Below are positions 15,329-23,578 of a DNA stretch of 34,418 bases, in pieces; positions within the stretch are counted from its first letter, which is position 1, and every line of letters begins with the position of its first letter. Below the pieces are notes generated by a model. The model did no database searches and was not told the DNA's origin. It was given only the letters and a program-made list of their open reading frames with translations. This DNA comes from an uncultured Phascolarctobacterium sp. GTDB taxonomy: Bacteria; Bacillota; Negativicutes; Acidaminococcales; Acidaminococcaceae. Both the position numbers and the translations under genes were made by a program. The DNA lies in NCBI RefSeq assembly GCF_937920985.1, contig NZ_CALDXR010000024.1, positions 1 through 34,418 on the forward strand, in the 5' to 3' direction.

Positions 15329-16762
15329 ATGCGTAAAGAACACGACTTTTTAGGTGAATTAGAAATTCCTGATAATGCATATTATGGTGTACAGACCATG
15401 CGTGCCATGGAAAACTTCCAGATTACAGGCTACACTGCCGATCCGCTTTTTATCAAAGCCTTGGGTATGGTCAAAAAGGCTGCGGCCTTGGCCAATATGA
15501 AAATCGGTCTTTTGGATGAAAAAATCGGCAATGCTATGGTTCAGGCCTGCAATGATATTATCAGCGGCAAGCTGAACGACCAGTTCCCGACCGATCCGAT
15601 TCAGGGCGGTGCCGGAACATCCTTCAATATGAATACGAACGAAGTAATCTGTAACCGTGCTTTGGAAATTCTCGGCCGTCCGCGCGGCGATTATAATTAT
15701 ATCAGCCCTAATAACCATGCCAATATGTCGCAGTCCACTAACGATGTTATTCCTACATCCATACGTGTCTGCGCTCTGATGCGCGCCGAACAGCTTATTA
15801 TTGCCTTGGAAAACCTTGCAGATTCCTTTGATAAGAAAGGCGAGGAATTCAAGGATGTGCTGAAAATCGGCCGTACCCATTTACAGGATGCTGTGCCTAT
15901 TACCTTAGGCCTGGAGTTCAAAGCCTTTGCTTCCTCCATGCGCAGACGCAGTAACTACATTCGCCGCAGCTGTGAGCTGCTGCACACCATGAATATGGGC
16001 GCAACGGCAGTAGGTACCGGTCTGAATGCTGATCCCGAATATATCAAAGAGGTTTGCGAGCAGCTTACACTTGTTACCGGCGAAGACTTTACTACTGCGG
16101 ACAATCTTGTTGATGCTACCAGTAATACGGATATCTTTACCGATTTGTCCTCCAGTTTGAAAACATCGGCACTTTCCTTGATTAAGATTTCCAATGACCT
16201 GCGCCTGATGGCCTCCGGTCCGAGGGCAGGCTTCTGCGAAATTACGCTGCCCCCGCGTCAGCCAGGCTCCTCCATCATGCCGGGTAAGGTTAACCCCGTT
16301 ATCCCAGAAGTAGTAGACCAAACCTGCTATCAGGTAATTGCCAACGATTTGGCTGTGGCCTTCGGCGTAGAAAACGGCCAGTTCCAGCTCAATGTTATGG
16401 AACCCGTTATGGCCTACAATATTTTCAATTCCTTACGTTTCCTGACCAATGCCGTTAATACTCTGCGCACCCGCTGCGTAGACGGCATTAAGGCTAACCG
16501 TGCCCAATGTGCGGAATGGCTGGATAAGAGCGTGGGCATTGTTACGGCGCTGCTGCCGCATATCGGTTACGAAACCTGCTCCGTTTTGGCGAAGGAGGCG
16601 CTGGCAACCAACAGAAACATTAAGGACCTGCTCATTGAACGCAAGGTGCTGAGCAAAGAGGATCTGGATATTATCCTGGCACCAGCGGAAATGACCAGAC
16701 CGGGCATTGCCGGTAAGGAACTTTTGAAGAAGATTCATGAGTCCAGAGAAGAGCTGGTGTAA
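15329..16762 (+). CDS. aspA: Aspartate ammonia-lyase (aspartase)
   Basis: Reversibly converts L-aspartate to fumarate and ammonia, feeding fumarate to respiration or succinate formation in anaerobes. The 477-residue product aligns along its length with aspartases: HDFLGELEIPDNAYYGVQT at the start, NMNTNEVI, the SQSTNDVIPTS block, GRTHLQDAVPITLG, and the fumarase/aspartase signature GSSIMPGKVN (313-322) on the catalytic loop. Fumarase C has the same fold; the strong N-terminal match and NMNTNEVI favour aspartase. GAAGGAGG lies ten bases upstream of ATG 15329. It is monocistronic, under a strong promoter that overlaps a 20-bp palindrome, and is followed by a long terminator. Confidence 0.95.
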   Translation: MRKEHDFLGELEIPDNAYYGVQTMRAMENFQITGYTADPLFIKALGMVKKAAALANMKIGLLDEKIGNAMVQACNDIISGKLNDQFPTDPIQGGAGTSFNMNTNEVICNRALEILGRPRGDYNYISPNNHANMSQSTNDVIPTSIRVCALMRAEQLIIALENLADSFDKKGEEFKDVLKIGRTHLQDAVPITLGLEFKAFASSMRRRSNYIRRSCELLHTMNMGATAVGTGLNADPEYIKEVCEQLTLVTGEDFTTADNLVDATSNTDIFTDLSSSLKTSALSLIKISNDLRLMASGPRAGFCEITLPPRQPGSSIMPGKVNPVIPEVVDQTCYQVIANDLAVAFGVENGQFQLNVMEPVMAYNIFNSLRFLTNAVNTLRTRCVDGIKANRAQCAEWLDKSVGIVTALLPHIGYETCSVLAKEALATNRNIKDLLIERKVLSKEDLDIILAPAEMTRPGIAGKELLKKIHESREELV

Positions 16763-16803
16763 AGCACAAGAGAGCAGTTCTGTTATAACAATAGAATAAA
16801 AGC

Positions 16804-16853
16804 AAAAGCTGCAGCTTTGCTCTTGAGTACGGGAGCAGGCTGCAGCTTTTTTG
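16804..16853 (+). terminator. Terminator of aspA
   Basis: AAAGCTGCAG/CTGCAGCTTT arms with additional inner GCTC/GAGC pairing, followed by a T run. Confidence 0.85.
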
Positions 16854-16900
16854 TTTGAGCATGGGAGTTTTGCCGATTAGCATAAGAAAATTTCTTTCGT

Positions 16901-16955
16901 CCTACCCGAAATCATGCTTTGGTGTGGGGGAAAAAGAGCTTCTTGTTGCTATAAT
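16901..16955 (+). promoter_or_regulatory. Shared regulatory box and -10, copy A
   Basis: CCTACCC at 16901, TTTGGTGTGGGG at 16918 and a TATAAT -10 at 16950-16955. The same three elements with identical offsets (0, 17, 49) occur before both autotransporters. No -35 hexamer is present at the right place, suggesting activator dependence. Confidence 0.65.
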
Positions 16956-16991
16956 TATAATGACAGAAACTAATTTAGGAGGTTGATGAAT

Positions 16992-17621
16992 ATGCGCATT
17001 TATAAGAAATTATTTTCCTGCTTAGCCTTATTTTTACTTTGCATCGTGTGCTTGCTTGCGGATGCTCCAAAGGTTCGGGCAGCGGAATTCCTGACTGCTG
17101 ATGACGGAATATTTCTTTATATGAACAGCAGAGAGCTGGCAATCAGTGATGAGGAAGAAGGCGTGCAATTCTTCCTTGCCGATGACGGCACTCTGCAGCT
17201 GATGAACAAAAATACCAAAGATGTTTATAAGACCTTTGTTCCTGCGGAGAATGGAATGGTTGGCTATAGGGTGCGGGATGTTTTTACCGCCAATCCCGAA
17301 AATATATTTTTTGAAATAAATGCCACTATCGGTGCTCATGCGCAGAACTGCGGTTATTGGCTTATCGGTAAGGAAAACGGACAATGGGTGACATATGTAA
17401 CCTTGGAGGATTTGGCTAAAAACGGCTATGCCATTGACCAATGGCGGCAAATTGTGACCAAGATTAATACGGATGGCAGCGGACGTTTTATTCTGCTCAG
17501 CCAATATGAATATATGCCTCCGGAAGCCACCTTCGGCATGCAGAGAAAATATTGCACGGATTTGCAGCTGGAGCTTTTGTGGGATGATGCTGCGCCAGGG
17601 TTTGTTATGCGCAAATTATAA
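16992..17621 (+). CDS. Secreted protein of unknown function
   Basis: I do not recognise this family. The 209-residue product has a clear signal peptide (positively charged start, hydrophobic core, probable cleavage after VRAA, about residue 28). The mature part is acidic and beta-rich, with no membrane segments and no lipobox cysteine. Two similar stretches, TADDGIFLYMNSRE and LADDGTLQLMNKNT, may be short repeats. ATG 16992 is nine bases after a perfect AGGAGG (16977-16982); ATG 16986 would be too close. It is flanked by terminators and is alone in its transcript. Its promoter shares a distinctive box with the two autotransporters, which suggests a surface or secretion-related role under the same control. 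Confidence 0.7.
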   Translation: MRIYKKLFSCLALFLLCIVCLLADAPKVRAAEFLTADDGIFLYMNSRELAISDEEEGVQFFLADDGTLQLMNKNTKDVYKTFVPAENGMVGYRVRDVFTANPENIFFEINATIGAHAQNCGYWLIGKENGQWVTYVTLEDLAKNGYAIDQWRQIVTKINTDGSGRFILLSQYEYMPPEATFGMQRKYCTDLQLELLWDDAAPGFVMRKL

Positions 17622-17730
17622 TGTTCGCAGTAAAATTATGGGCATTGCTTGAAAAAATGCATATTATGTTAACAGTAAAACAACTAACTAAAAATATAGC
17701 TTGTTTATATTACAAATTTATAAAATAAAC

Positions 17731-17759
17731 TTGATAGTAGTGAAGAAATGCACTATAAT
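17731..17759 (+). promoter_or_regulatory. Strong promoter of a candidate small RNA
   Basis: TTGATA (17731-17736), a 17-base spacer and a perfect TATAAT (17754-17759), with no good coding start downstream. Confidence 0.75.
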
Positions 17760-17765
17760 AAAATT

Positions 17766-17868
17766 GTACATAGCGTGCGGTCATCCCCAATGCGCATGCC
17801 TAAATATGTATACCTTGTTCATATGCATTCCGTTCCAATTTGCCTGGATTTTTCCAGGCTGTTTTTTT
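17766..17868 (+). ncRNA. Candidate small RNA of about 100 nt
   Basis: The near-consensus promoter ends at 17759 and a strong Rho-independent terminator ends at about 17868, leaving a transcript of roughly 100 nt. The interval has no ribosome binding site and no convincing reading frame; the one open frame across it starts upstream of the -10 box and runs through the terminator. It includes the palindrome ATGCGCAT and GCATGC/ATGCAT segments able to pair. I do not recognise a known RNA family. Target and function are unknown. Confidence 0.5.
17842..17868 (+). terminator. Terminator of the candidate small RNA
   Basis: GCCTGG-ATTTTT-CCAGGC is followed by TG and seven T residues. Confidence 0.85.
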
Positions 17869-17908
17869 ATTGTGTCATAACAACTAAATCAGCTTGCAGA
17901 GTGCGCAA

Positions 17909-17942
17909 AATGTCACGAATAATGTATATAATTCGTGACATT
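17909..17942. promoter_or_regulatory. Orphan inverted-repeat operator like those of the AbiEi gene
   Basis: Perfect 12-bp arms AATGTCACGAAT/ATTCGTGACATT flank a TATA-rich centre containing TATAAT (17927-17932). It closely resembles the two operators upstream of the AbiEi-like gene at 29 kb, but no such gene follows here; a terminator comes within 10 bases. Confidence 0.55.
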
Positions 17943-17945
17943 AAA

Positions 17946-17973
17946 CGTAAAAAGACCGCCAGCGGCGGTCTTT
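17946..17973 (-). terminator. Terminator of the AAA-ATPase gene (minus strand)
   Basis: A 10-bp stem AAAGACCGCC/GGCGGTCTTT with a 3-base loop, followed on the minus strand by TTACG after TTTTT. Confidence 0.85.
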
Positions 17974-18022
17974 AGGTTCTAAATATCGGATTGTAATAAA
18001 GTGCTTGCTTCTGTCGAAGCGT

Positions 18023-19696
18023 TTATTTCCGCTTTACTAAGCACCGCTTTTTGAAAAATGCAATGCCATAGCATAAAATATCATCGTAATCATCCTGGAA
18101 ATCATCTGCATAGATACGTGTATTGATCTGGTCGATTGCTAAATCGCAAGCGTCCGGCAAGTTGTTCAGCGTTTTTGCATATTTAGCTTCAAAAATCGCT
18201 ATACGGCCATTGCGGATATCTTTAACAATTACATCACTGCGTCCTTCACCATGCTCACGGTTAGATTCAACAACGTATCCTGCACCGGTGAAGATGCCTG
18301 CCAGGAAAGCATGGTAAAAATCCTCGCGATAATCATGGTAGCTGATGGTCATACGCAGAAGCTTCGTTATTTCCTGAGTAAGTGCTTTACTGTCTCCGCT
18401 CCATACAGCCGTAAATAATGCATTGCGGTTAGAAGCTTGCGCACTATCGGCAAACCACTTCATAACAGTAGTTTCATAGATTTCCTTAATCTCTTCATTA
18501 GGAATAATCAAAGCTGAATAACCATCCGGTATAGCAGCGGGCAGAGCATCATTGCGAACTTTGGTCAGATATCCTGTCAGATATAAAATGCTCCAAAGAT
18601 TATCTTCAGAGGAGTGCAGATAATCATAGGTCAGGCTGTCATCAACCTTTTGTACGATGAAGCTGCCGGATAAAAGGGTTTCCAGCTTTTCCGTGATATT
18701 ACTGCTTGCGCAGTCAATAAAGGAGCGGATAATGGAGTTATCGCTGGTGTTGCGCCAATAGCTTACAGGCTTTGCTTGCGGATTACGCTGCAGGTCATAC
18801 AAGTAGCTGATAACATCCCAAGGGCAGTAAACGTCGGCTGTGTCGAAATGATAGCCATCATACCAAGTGCGGATAGTATCTGCATAAGCTTCCGCATTAG
18901 CATCTGCCAGCAGCTTATCTACTTCCTTTTGCGTAAAACCAAAGGATTCTTTGAGATTTGAGCGTACAATAGAGTCGGAAATAAAATTATTGGTACCGGT
19001 AAAAACACTCTCTTTAGCAATTCGCAGACAGCCAGTAATCAAGGCAAAGCAAAGATTGGGGTTATCCTTCAGAGAGGTGCTCAGCAACGGCTTGATAATG
19101 TTCATCATTTCAGTGTAATAACCGTGGCTGCTGGCTTTGGCGATGGGGACATCGTATTCATCCAAAAGCAGGATTACCGGCTTGCCATAATAGGCGTTCA
19201 ATATTTTCATCAGGGTGCTCAGAGCGCGGCTCAGGTCAGGCAGGCTTGCTTCGCCAGCCTTAATTCTTTGAAAAATGTTACGGTCATCGCTATCTATATT
19301 CTTGCTGTCAAGCAAAAAAGCATATTCCTTGTATAAATCAGCAAATTGCAGAGAGAGCTGAGCGTAGGCATCATTAAAGGAAATACCGTCAACATCTTTT
19401 AATGAAACAAAGATAGTTGGGTATCTATTCATCCATTGATTACAAATATTAGTGTTCTTGGAGACAGATAATCTGGCGAAATGCTTGCTGCTGTCTTTGC
19501 GGACATCAAAAAAATCCGCCAGCATACTCATGCCGAGGGTTTTGCCGAAACGTCTGGGGCGAGTAATTAACGTTACTTCAGCAATACCGGACTCAAGTAT
19601 TTCGGTGATCAGGTTTGTTTTATCTATATAGTAATATCCTTCATCGCGAATCTTGGCGAAATTGGAGATACCAACAGGAAATTTCAATCCGTTCAA
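18023..19696 (-). CDS. AAA-ATPase-like / PD-(D/E)XK nuclease-like protein
   Basis: A two-domain protein of about 557 residues. The N-terminal AAA-ATPase-like domain has a Walker A variant RPRRFGKTLG and Walker B ILLLDEYDVPI. The C-terminal domain resembles the DUF1703/PD-(D/E)XK nuclease group, with GEGRSDVIVKD and AIFEAKYAK giving the D-ExK catalytic pattern. These proteins are numerous in gut anaerobes, and their biological role is not established. The likely start is the TTG at 19696 (MNGLKFPVGISNF), eight bases after AGAGGAG; an ATG six codons upstream (19714) has no ribosome site and would contain it. It is monocistronic, with its own extended -10 promoter and terminator, at the edge of the accessory region. 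A defence role is possible but not shown. Confidence 0.85.
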   Translation of the reverse strand: MNGLKFPVGISNFAKIRDEGYYYIDKTNLITEILESGIAEVTLITRPRRFGKTLGMSMLADFFDVRKDSSKHFARLSVSKNTNICNQWMNRYPTIFVSLKDVDGISFNDAYAQLSLQFADLYKEYAFLLDSKNIDSDDRNIFQRIKAGEASLPDLSRALSTLMKILNAYYGKPVILLLDEYDVPIAKASSHGYYTEMMNIIKPLLSTSLKDNPNLCFALITGCLRIAKESVFTGTNNFISDSIVRSNLKESFGFTQKEVDKLLADANAEAYADTIRTWYDGYHFDTADVYCPWDVISYLYDLQRNPQAKPVSYWRNTSDNSIIRSFIDCASSNITEKLETLLSGSFIVQKVDDSLTYDYLHSSEDNLWSILYLTGYLTKVRNDALPAAIPDGYSALIIPNEEIKEIYETTVMKWFADSAQASNRNALFTAVWSGDSKALTQEITKLLRMTISYHDYREDFYHAFLAGIFTGAGYVVESNREHGEGRSDVIVKDIRNGRIAIFEAKYAKTLNNLPDACDLAIDQINTRIYADDFQDDYDDILCYGIAFFKKRCLVKRK

Positions 19697-19734
19697 AATT
19701 ATCGCTCCTCTCATACAACAGATTTATTACTTAG

Positions 19735-19763
19735 ATTATATCATAATATCAATGCTTTGGATA
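19735..19763 (-). promoter_or_regulatory. Extended -10 promoter of the AAA-ATPase gene
   Basis: On the minus strand TG-A-TATAAT with TATCCA at the -35 position and a 17-base spacer. 25 of 29 bases are identical to the alcohol dehydrogenase promoter at 13415-13443. Confidence 0.6.
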
Positions 19764-19983
19764 AGGCTGTTTGAAAAAAGCAGGGAATTTGGCTTTTCCA
19801 AAACAAAAAGCGTCAAAGAATGAAGCGTTATATAGTACTACCATATGTAAAAATATTTAGCGGTTAGTGACAATTGGTAATATATTAGCTGAAACTTGCG
19901 CAAATAACACTTTGAGAATAAAATATTAGCTATAAATATGTTTAATGTTATATACGAAATTAGCACGAAAGTAAACGATGCCC
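19764..19983. other. AT-rich intergenic DNA without a recognisable gene
   Basis: About 220 bases of AT-rich sequence between the ATPase promoter and the duplicated autotransporter upstream region. I see no credible frame, terminator or tRNA here. Confidence 0.5.
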
Positions 19984-20183
19984 ATATAAAGTAAGTCATC
20001 GCACTCGTCAATTAGTGCCGTAGCCGGGATTTCAGTTGAATTTTCGTCTTTTCCATAAAAACAGTCAAATTTTTTTGCCTAGCCTACCCGGAATCGTGGT
20101 TTGGGGTGGGGTGAAAAATTCTTTTAAGTGCTATACTGACGTTAATAAAGAGGTTCCATCTTAATTAAAAGGAGGCTTTTAAT
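19984..20183 (+). promoter_or_regulatory. Duplicated upstream region and promoter of autotransporter 1 (copy B)
   Basis: About 165 bases (from 19984) are closely similar to 25463-25628 in front of the second autotransporter. Within it CCTACCC lies at 20083, TTTGGGGTGGGG at 20100 and the -10 TATACT at 20132-20137. AGGAGG precedes the start codon. Confidence 0.7.
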
Positions 20184-23100
20184 ATGAAGTTTTTGGCAAA
20201 AATGAAAGAAAAACAAATGCAGAGAAAACTTGGCGGTATTTTGTGCGGTTTGCTGTGCACCGGTGTATTGGTAATGCCGAGTGCTTGGGCAGATAATTAT
20301 TATGGTGATGATGGCAAGACTCATATGTCAACCGGTGCTAATGTTACACTTAATTCTGGTACTTATGATTATGTTTACGGTGGCTATAATGATACAAAGG
20401 TGTCTCCACCGGAAGTCTTTAAGAACTATGTTACTATTACCGGTACCGCTGCAACTAGCAGCGTATGTGGAGCATATTCTTTTTATGGTAATGTCAAAGA
20501 GAATACTGTAACGATTAGCGGTAATAGTTTGGGAGATGTTGTATGTGGTGGTGGCTCCGGAGCTGCAGAAGCTATAAAAAACCATGTTGTTATTAAAGAT
20601 AATAGCGAAGTAAACGGTATAGTATATGGTGGTAAAGGTGACACAAGCAGCAAGGAAAATAATGTAGAGATTATTGGCAGTACCATCAAGAAAAATGTAT
20701 ATGGTGGTTATGCAGATAATGATAAAAATGGCAGTGCTGAAAAAAACGAGGTTGCCATTGGCGCGGGAAGCAAAGTAAGTGAAGATATTTATGGAGGCTA
20801 TGCAACTCATAACACCAACGAGAACAAAGTAAGCATTACTAATGGTGCTGAGGTTGGCCAAAGTGTTTTTGGTGGCTTTTCAGTGAAAGCTGATAGTAAG
20901 AATAATGAGGTGATACTAAATGGTGCTAGCGGCGTAACAGAAAATGTTGCCGGTGGTGTTGCTTTAAAAGGCAATAGCGAAGGCAATACTGTCAGGATTA
21001 TCAAGAGCAGTACTGGTTATGTATATGGCGGAAATGGTGACACAAGCAGCAAGGAAAATAATGTAGAGATTAGTGACAGTACCATCAAGAAAAATGTATA
21101 TGGTGGTTATGCAGATAATGATAAAAATGGCAGTGCTGAAAAAAACGAGGTTGCCATTGGCGCGGGAAGCAAAGTAAGTGAAGATATTTATGGAGGCTAT
21201 GCAACTCATAACACCAACGAGAACAAAGTAAGCATTACTAATGGTGCTGAGGTTGGCCAAAGTGTTTTTGGTGGCTTTTCAGTGAAAGGTGACAGCAAAA
21301 AGAATGAAGTAACAATCGAGGGTGCTGGTGTTGTAACCGCATATGTTGCCGGTGGTGTTGCTATAGCAGGAATCAGCGAGGGCAATACTGTCAGGATTAT
21401 CAAGAGCGGTGCTGCTAATGTATTTGGTGGAAAAGGCGACACAAATAGTAAGGGAAATAGCGTAGAGATCAGCGAAGGTACAATTAAAGATACTGTATAT
21501 GGTGGTTATGCAGATAATGATAAGAATGGCAGTGCTGAAAAAAACGAGGTTGCCATTGGTGCGGGAAGCGTAGTGGAGGGGAATATTTATGGAGGCTATG
21601 CAACTCATAACACCAACGAGAACAAAGTAAGCATTACTAATGGTGCTGAGGTTGGCCAAAGTGTTTTTGGTGGCTTTTCAGTGAAAGCTGATAGTAAGAA
21701 TAATGAGGTGATACTAAATGGTGCTAGCGGCGTAACAGCAAATATTGCCGGTGGCGTAGCTTTAGCAGGAATTAGCGAGGGCAACAAAGTAAATATTGCC
21801 CATAGTAGTGTTAATGCGAATGTTTATGGCGGTTATGGAGCTAAAGATAGCATTGGTAATATTATAAGCATCACAGATGGCGGTAGCGTTAATAAAAATG
21901 TTTATGGCGGTTATTCCTTTAAAGGCAATAGCATGGATAATACTGTAACTATTGATAATAGTACTGTTAATGAAAATGTCTATGGTGGTTATACGGAAAG
22001 CGATGGTGCTATATCTGAAAAAATCCAAAATAATAAAGTTATTTTCAAAAATGGTGCGAAAATCAAGGGTGATGTTTACGGTGGTTATGATAAACTGAAT
22101 AAAGCCAATATTACCAATAACACTTTGGAAGTAGTTGGTAAAGGCAACGAAGCAAAAAGCATTCAAAATTTTGATAAGCTTAACTTCTTTATCACCAAAG
22201 ATCTTGTTGCCAACGATACTATGCTTAAAGTAACAGATACTGCTCTTATCAATAACGCAGAGATTAAGGCTGGCGTAGAGCTTGGTACTAAGTTAAAGAA
22301 AAATGATACAATCAACCTGATTGATGCAGGCGCATTAAAGGCTGAAAATATCACAACAGGAACCTTGACTGATGGCTTAATCTCAATTGATCAGGGACTA
22401 CAGGTTACTGTTGGAACTGATGGCAATAAATTAGTCGGAGTTATCAATGGCACAACACCTCCGGGCGGCGGTGGCACAACACCTCCGGGTGGTGGCGGCA
22501 CAACTCCTGGTGCCGGCGGCCTTTATGCTGATGCTGACGCAAAATCTCCGGTTGAAACACAGTCCGCTGCGCTCACTATGCTGAACTTGGGCCATGATTT
22601 GCTGACAACTGCAGGTTATGAAAATGCTGCACTGGCTGTTGAAGGTGAGGAAGAAGGTTCTGTTAACCCGTTTATCACCATGAGCGCTAACAATCATAAG
22701 CTCGATACCGGTTCTCACGTTGACCTTAAAGCATGGAACATGAATCTTGGCTTTGCAAAGAAAATCAACAACAATTCCGGTAAGCTGATAATTGCGCCTG
22801 TGATTGAATACGGTCGCGGCAGCTACGATTCCTACCTCGACAATGGTACGCACGGCGACGGCGACGCACACTTCTGGGGTGCAGGCTTGATGGCTAAGCA
22901 GCTCAATGATGATGGCTTCTATTATGAAGGTTCCCTGCGTGCAGGCAGAATGAGCACCGATTATCAATCTGCTGTTGCAGGCGGCATTAAATACGACAGC
23001 GATGCAACCTATTACGCAGCACATCTTGGCATGGGCAAGGTTGTTCAGCTGAACGATAAGGATACCCTTGACTACTATGGCAAGCTGTTCTACACTCGTC

Positions 23101-23453
23101 AACAGGGTGACAAGGTTACTGTAGGCACCGGCGCAACCTATGATTTTGATGCTATAACCTCTCTGCGTACTCGTCTTGGTGCAAGATATACGCATCAGCT
23201 GAGCGAGAAGAACGCTTTCTATGTAGGCTTGGCATGGCAGCATGAATTTGACGGTGAATCTAATGCAATTGTAGCAACAACCCTTGGCTCTGCTTCCGCT
23301 CCTGCTCCTTCCATGAAGGGCGATACCGGTATTATGGAGCTTGGCTGGAGAGTTAACAACTCCGACAAATTCGAACTGGGTCTTGGCGTTAACGGCTCCG
23401 TTGGTAAGCAAAAGGGTGTAGGCTTCAACCTGAGCCTCAACTTCAGCTTCTGA
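20184..23453 (+). CDS. Autotransporter with beta-solenoid passenger (copy 1)
   Basis: A type V secreted surface protein of 1089 residues, probably an adhesin or similar. It has a long, Lys/Gln-rich extended signal peptide (cleaved after SAWA, about residue 36). A large passenger of repeats of about 25-30 residues follows, each with a VYGGY-like turn and an N-x-V-x-I strand, as in beta-solenoids. A conserved stem region (NTLEVVGKGNEA... to about 750) leads to a Pro/Gly linker (TTPPGGGG twice). The C-terminal beta-barrel of about 263 residues (827-1089) ends in Phe (LSLNFSF). AGGAGG is well placed. Three 133-residue higher-order repeats lie within the passenger. Upstream DNA, stem, barrel and 3' flank are nearly identical to the copy at 25666, while the passengers differ. 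Confidence 0.92.
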   Translation: MKFLAKMKEKQMQRKLGGILCGLLCTGVLVMPSAWADNYYGDDGKTHMSTGANVTLNSGTYDYVYGGYNDTKVSPPEVFKNYVTITGTAATSSVCGAYSFYGNVKENTVTISGNSLGDVVCGGGSGAAEAIKNHVVIKDNSEVNGIVYGGKGDTSSKENNVEIIGSTIKKNVYGGYADNDKNGSAEKNEVAIGAGSKVSEDIYGGYATHNTNENKVSITNGAEVGQSVFGGFSVKADSKNNEVILNGASGVTENVAGGVALKGNSEGNTVRIIKSSTGYVYGGNGDTSSKENNVEISDSTIKKNVYGGYADNDKNGSAEKNEVAIGAGSKVSEDIYGGYATHNTNENKVSITNGAEVGQSVFGGFSVKGDSKKNEVTIEGAGVVTAYVAGGVAIAGISEGNTVRIIKSGAANVFGGKGDTNSKGNSVEISEGTIKDTVYGGYADNDKNGSAEKNEVAIGAGSVVEGNIYGGYATHNTNENKVSITNGAEVGQSVFGGFSVKADSKNNEVILNGASGVTANIAGGVALAGISEGNKVNIAHSSVNANVYGGYGAKDSIGNIISITDGGSVNKNVYGGYSFKGNSMDNTVTIDNSTVNENVYGGYTESDGAISEKIQNNKVIFKNGAKIKGDVYGGYDKLNKANITNNTLEVVGKGNEAKSIQNFDKLNFFITKDLVANDTMLKVTDTALINNAEIKAGVELGTKLKKNDTINLIDAGALKAENITTGTLTDGLISIDQGLQVTVGTDGNKLVGVINGTTPPGGGGTTPPGGGGTTPGAGGLYADADAKSPVETQSAALTMLNLGHDLLTTAGYENAALAVEGEEEGSVNPFITMSANNHKLDTGSHVDLKAWNMNLGFAKKINNNSGKLIIAPVIEYGRGSYDSYLDNGTHGDGDAHFWGAGLMAKQLNDDGFYYEGSLRAGRMSTDYQSAVAGGIKYDSDATYYAAHLGMGKVVQLNDKDTLDYYGKLFYTRQQGDKVTVGTGATYDFDAITSLRTRLGARYTHQLSEKNAFYVGLAWQHEFDGESNAIVATTLGSASAPAPSMKGDTGIMELGWRVNNSDKFELGLGVNGSVGKQKGVGFNLSLNFSF
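20622..21818 (+). repeat. Three tandem 399-bp (133-residue) repeats in the passenger
   Basis: Units start at 20622, 21021 and 21420 with an exact 399-base period. Each encodes five solenoid rungs (25, 30, 26, 27 and 25 residues). Long stretches are identical in sequence between units, notably the part encoding YADNDKNGSAEKNEVAIGAG and ATHNTNENKVSITNGAEVGQ, indicating recent expansion or conversion. Confidence 0.9.
22449..22517 (+). repeat. 24-bp tandem repeat linker, two units plus partial
   Basis: Two full units encoding GTTPPGGG (22449-22496) followed by a divergent partial unit. The homologous site in copy 2 has six full units. Confidence 0.9.
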
Positions 23454-23483
23454 TAAAGACTCTAGAATAATAAAAATATAGCA

Positions 23484-23578
23484 TTAGTCCAGGGAATCTT
23501 TAAGCATAAGTAATGGACTAACGCAGATTTACAGAGAAAAGCCATGTTTTACTGATTTTCGGTAAGACATGGCTTTTC
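23484..23578 (+). terminator. Double hairpin terminator of autotransporter 1
   Basis: The first hairpin has arms TTAGTCCA/TGGACTAA (23484-23521). The second and stronger one has GAAAAGCCATG.../...CATGGCTTTTC (23536-23578), a 17-position stem with one wobble. The same pair follows copy 2. Confidence 0.75.

Noticed and set aside
17748..17975. 75-codon open frame across the small-RNA region
   Set aside because: It begins upstream of the -10 box and runs through a strong terminator and an inverted repeat; there is no ribosome site.
22431..23411. Antisense frames over the autotransporter barrels (also 27385-28461), with Cys/Arg-rich repeats
   Set aside because: They mirror the conserved barrel and the 24-bp linker repeat; the Cys/Arg repeats are the reverse of the Pro/Gly codons, and no start signals are seen.
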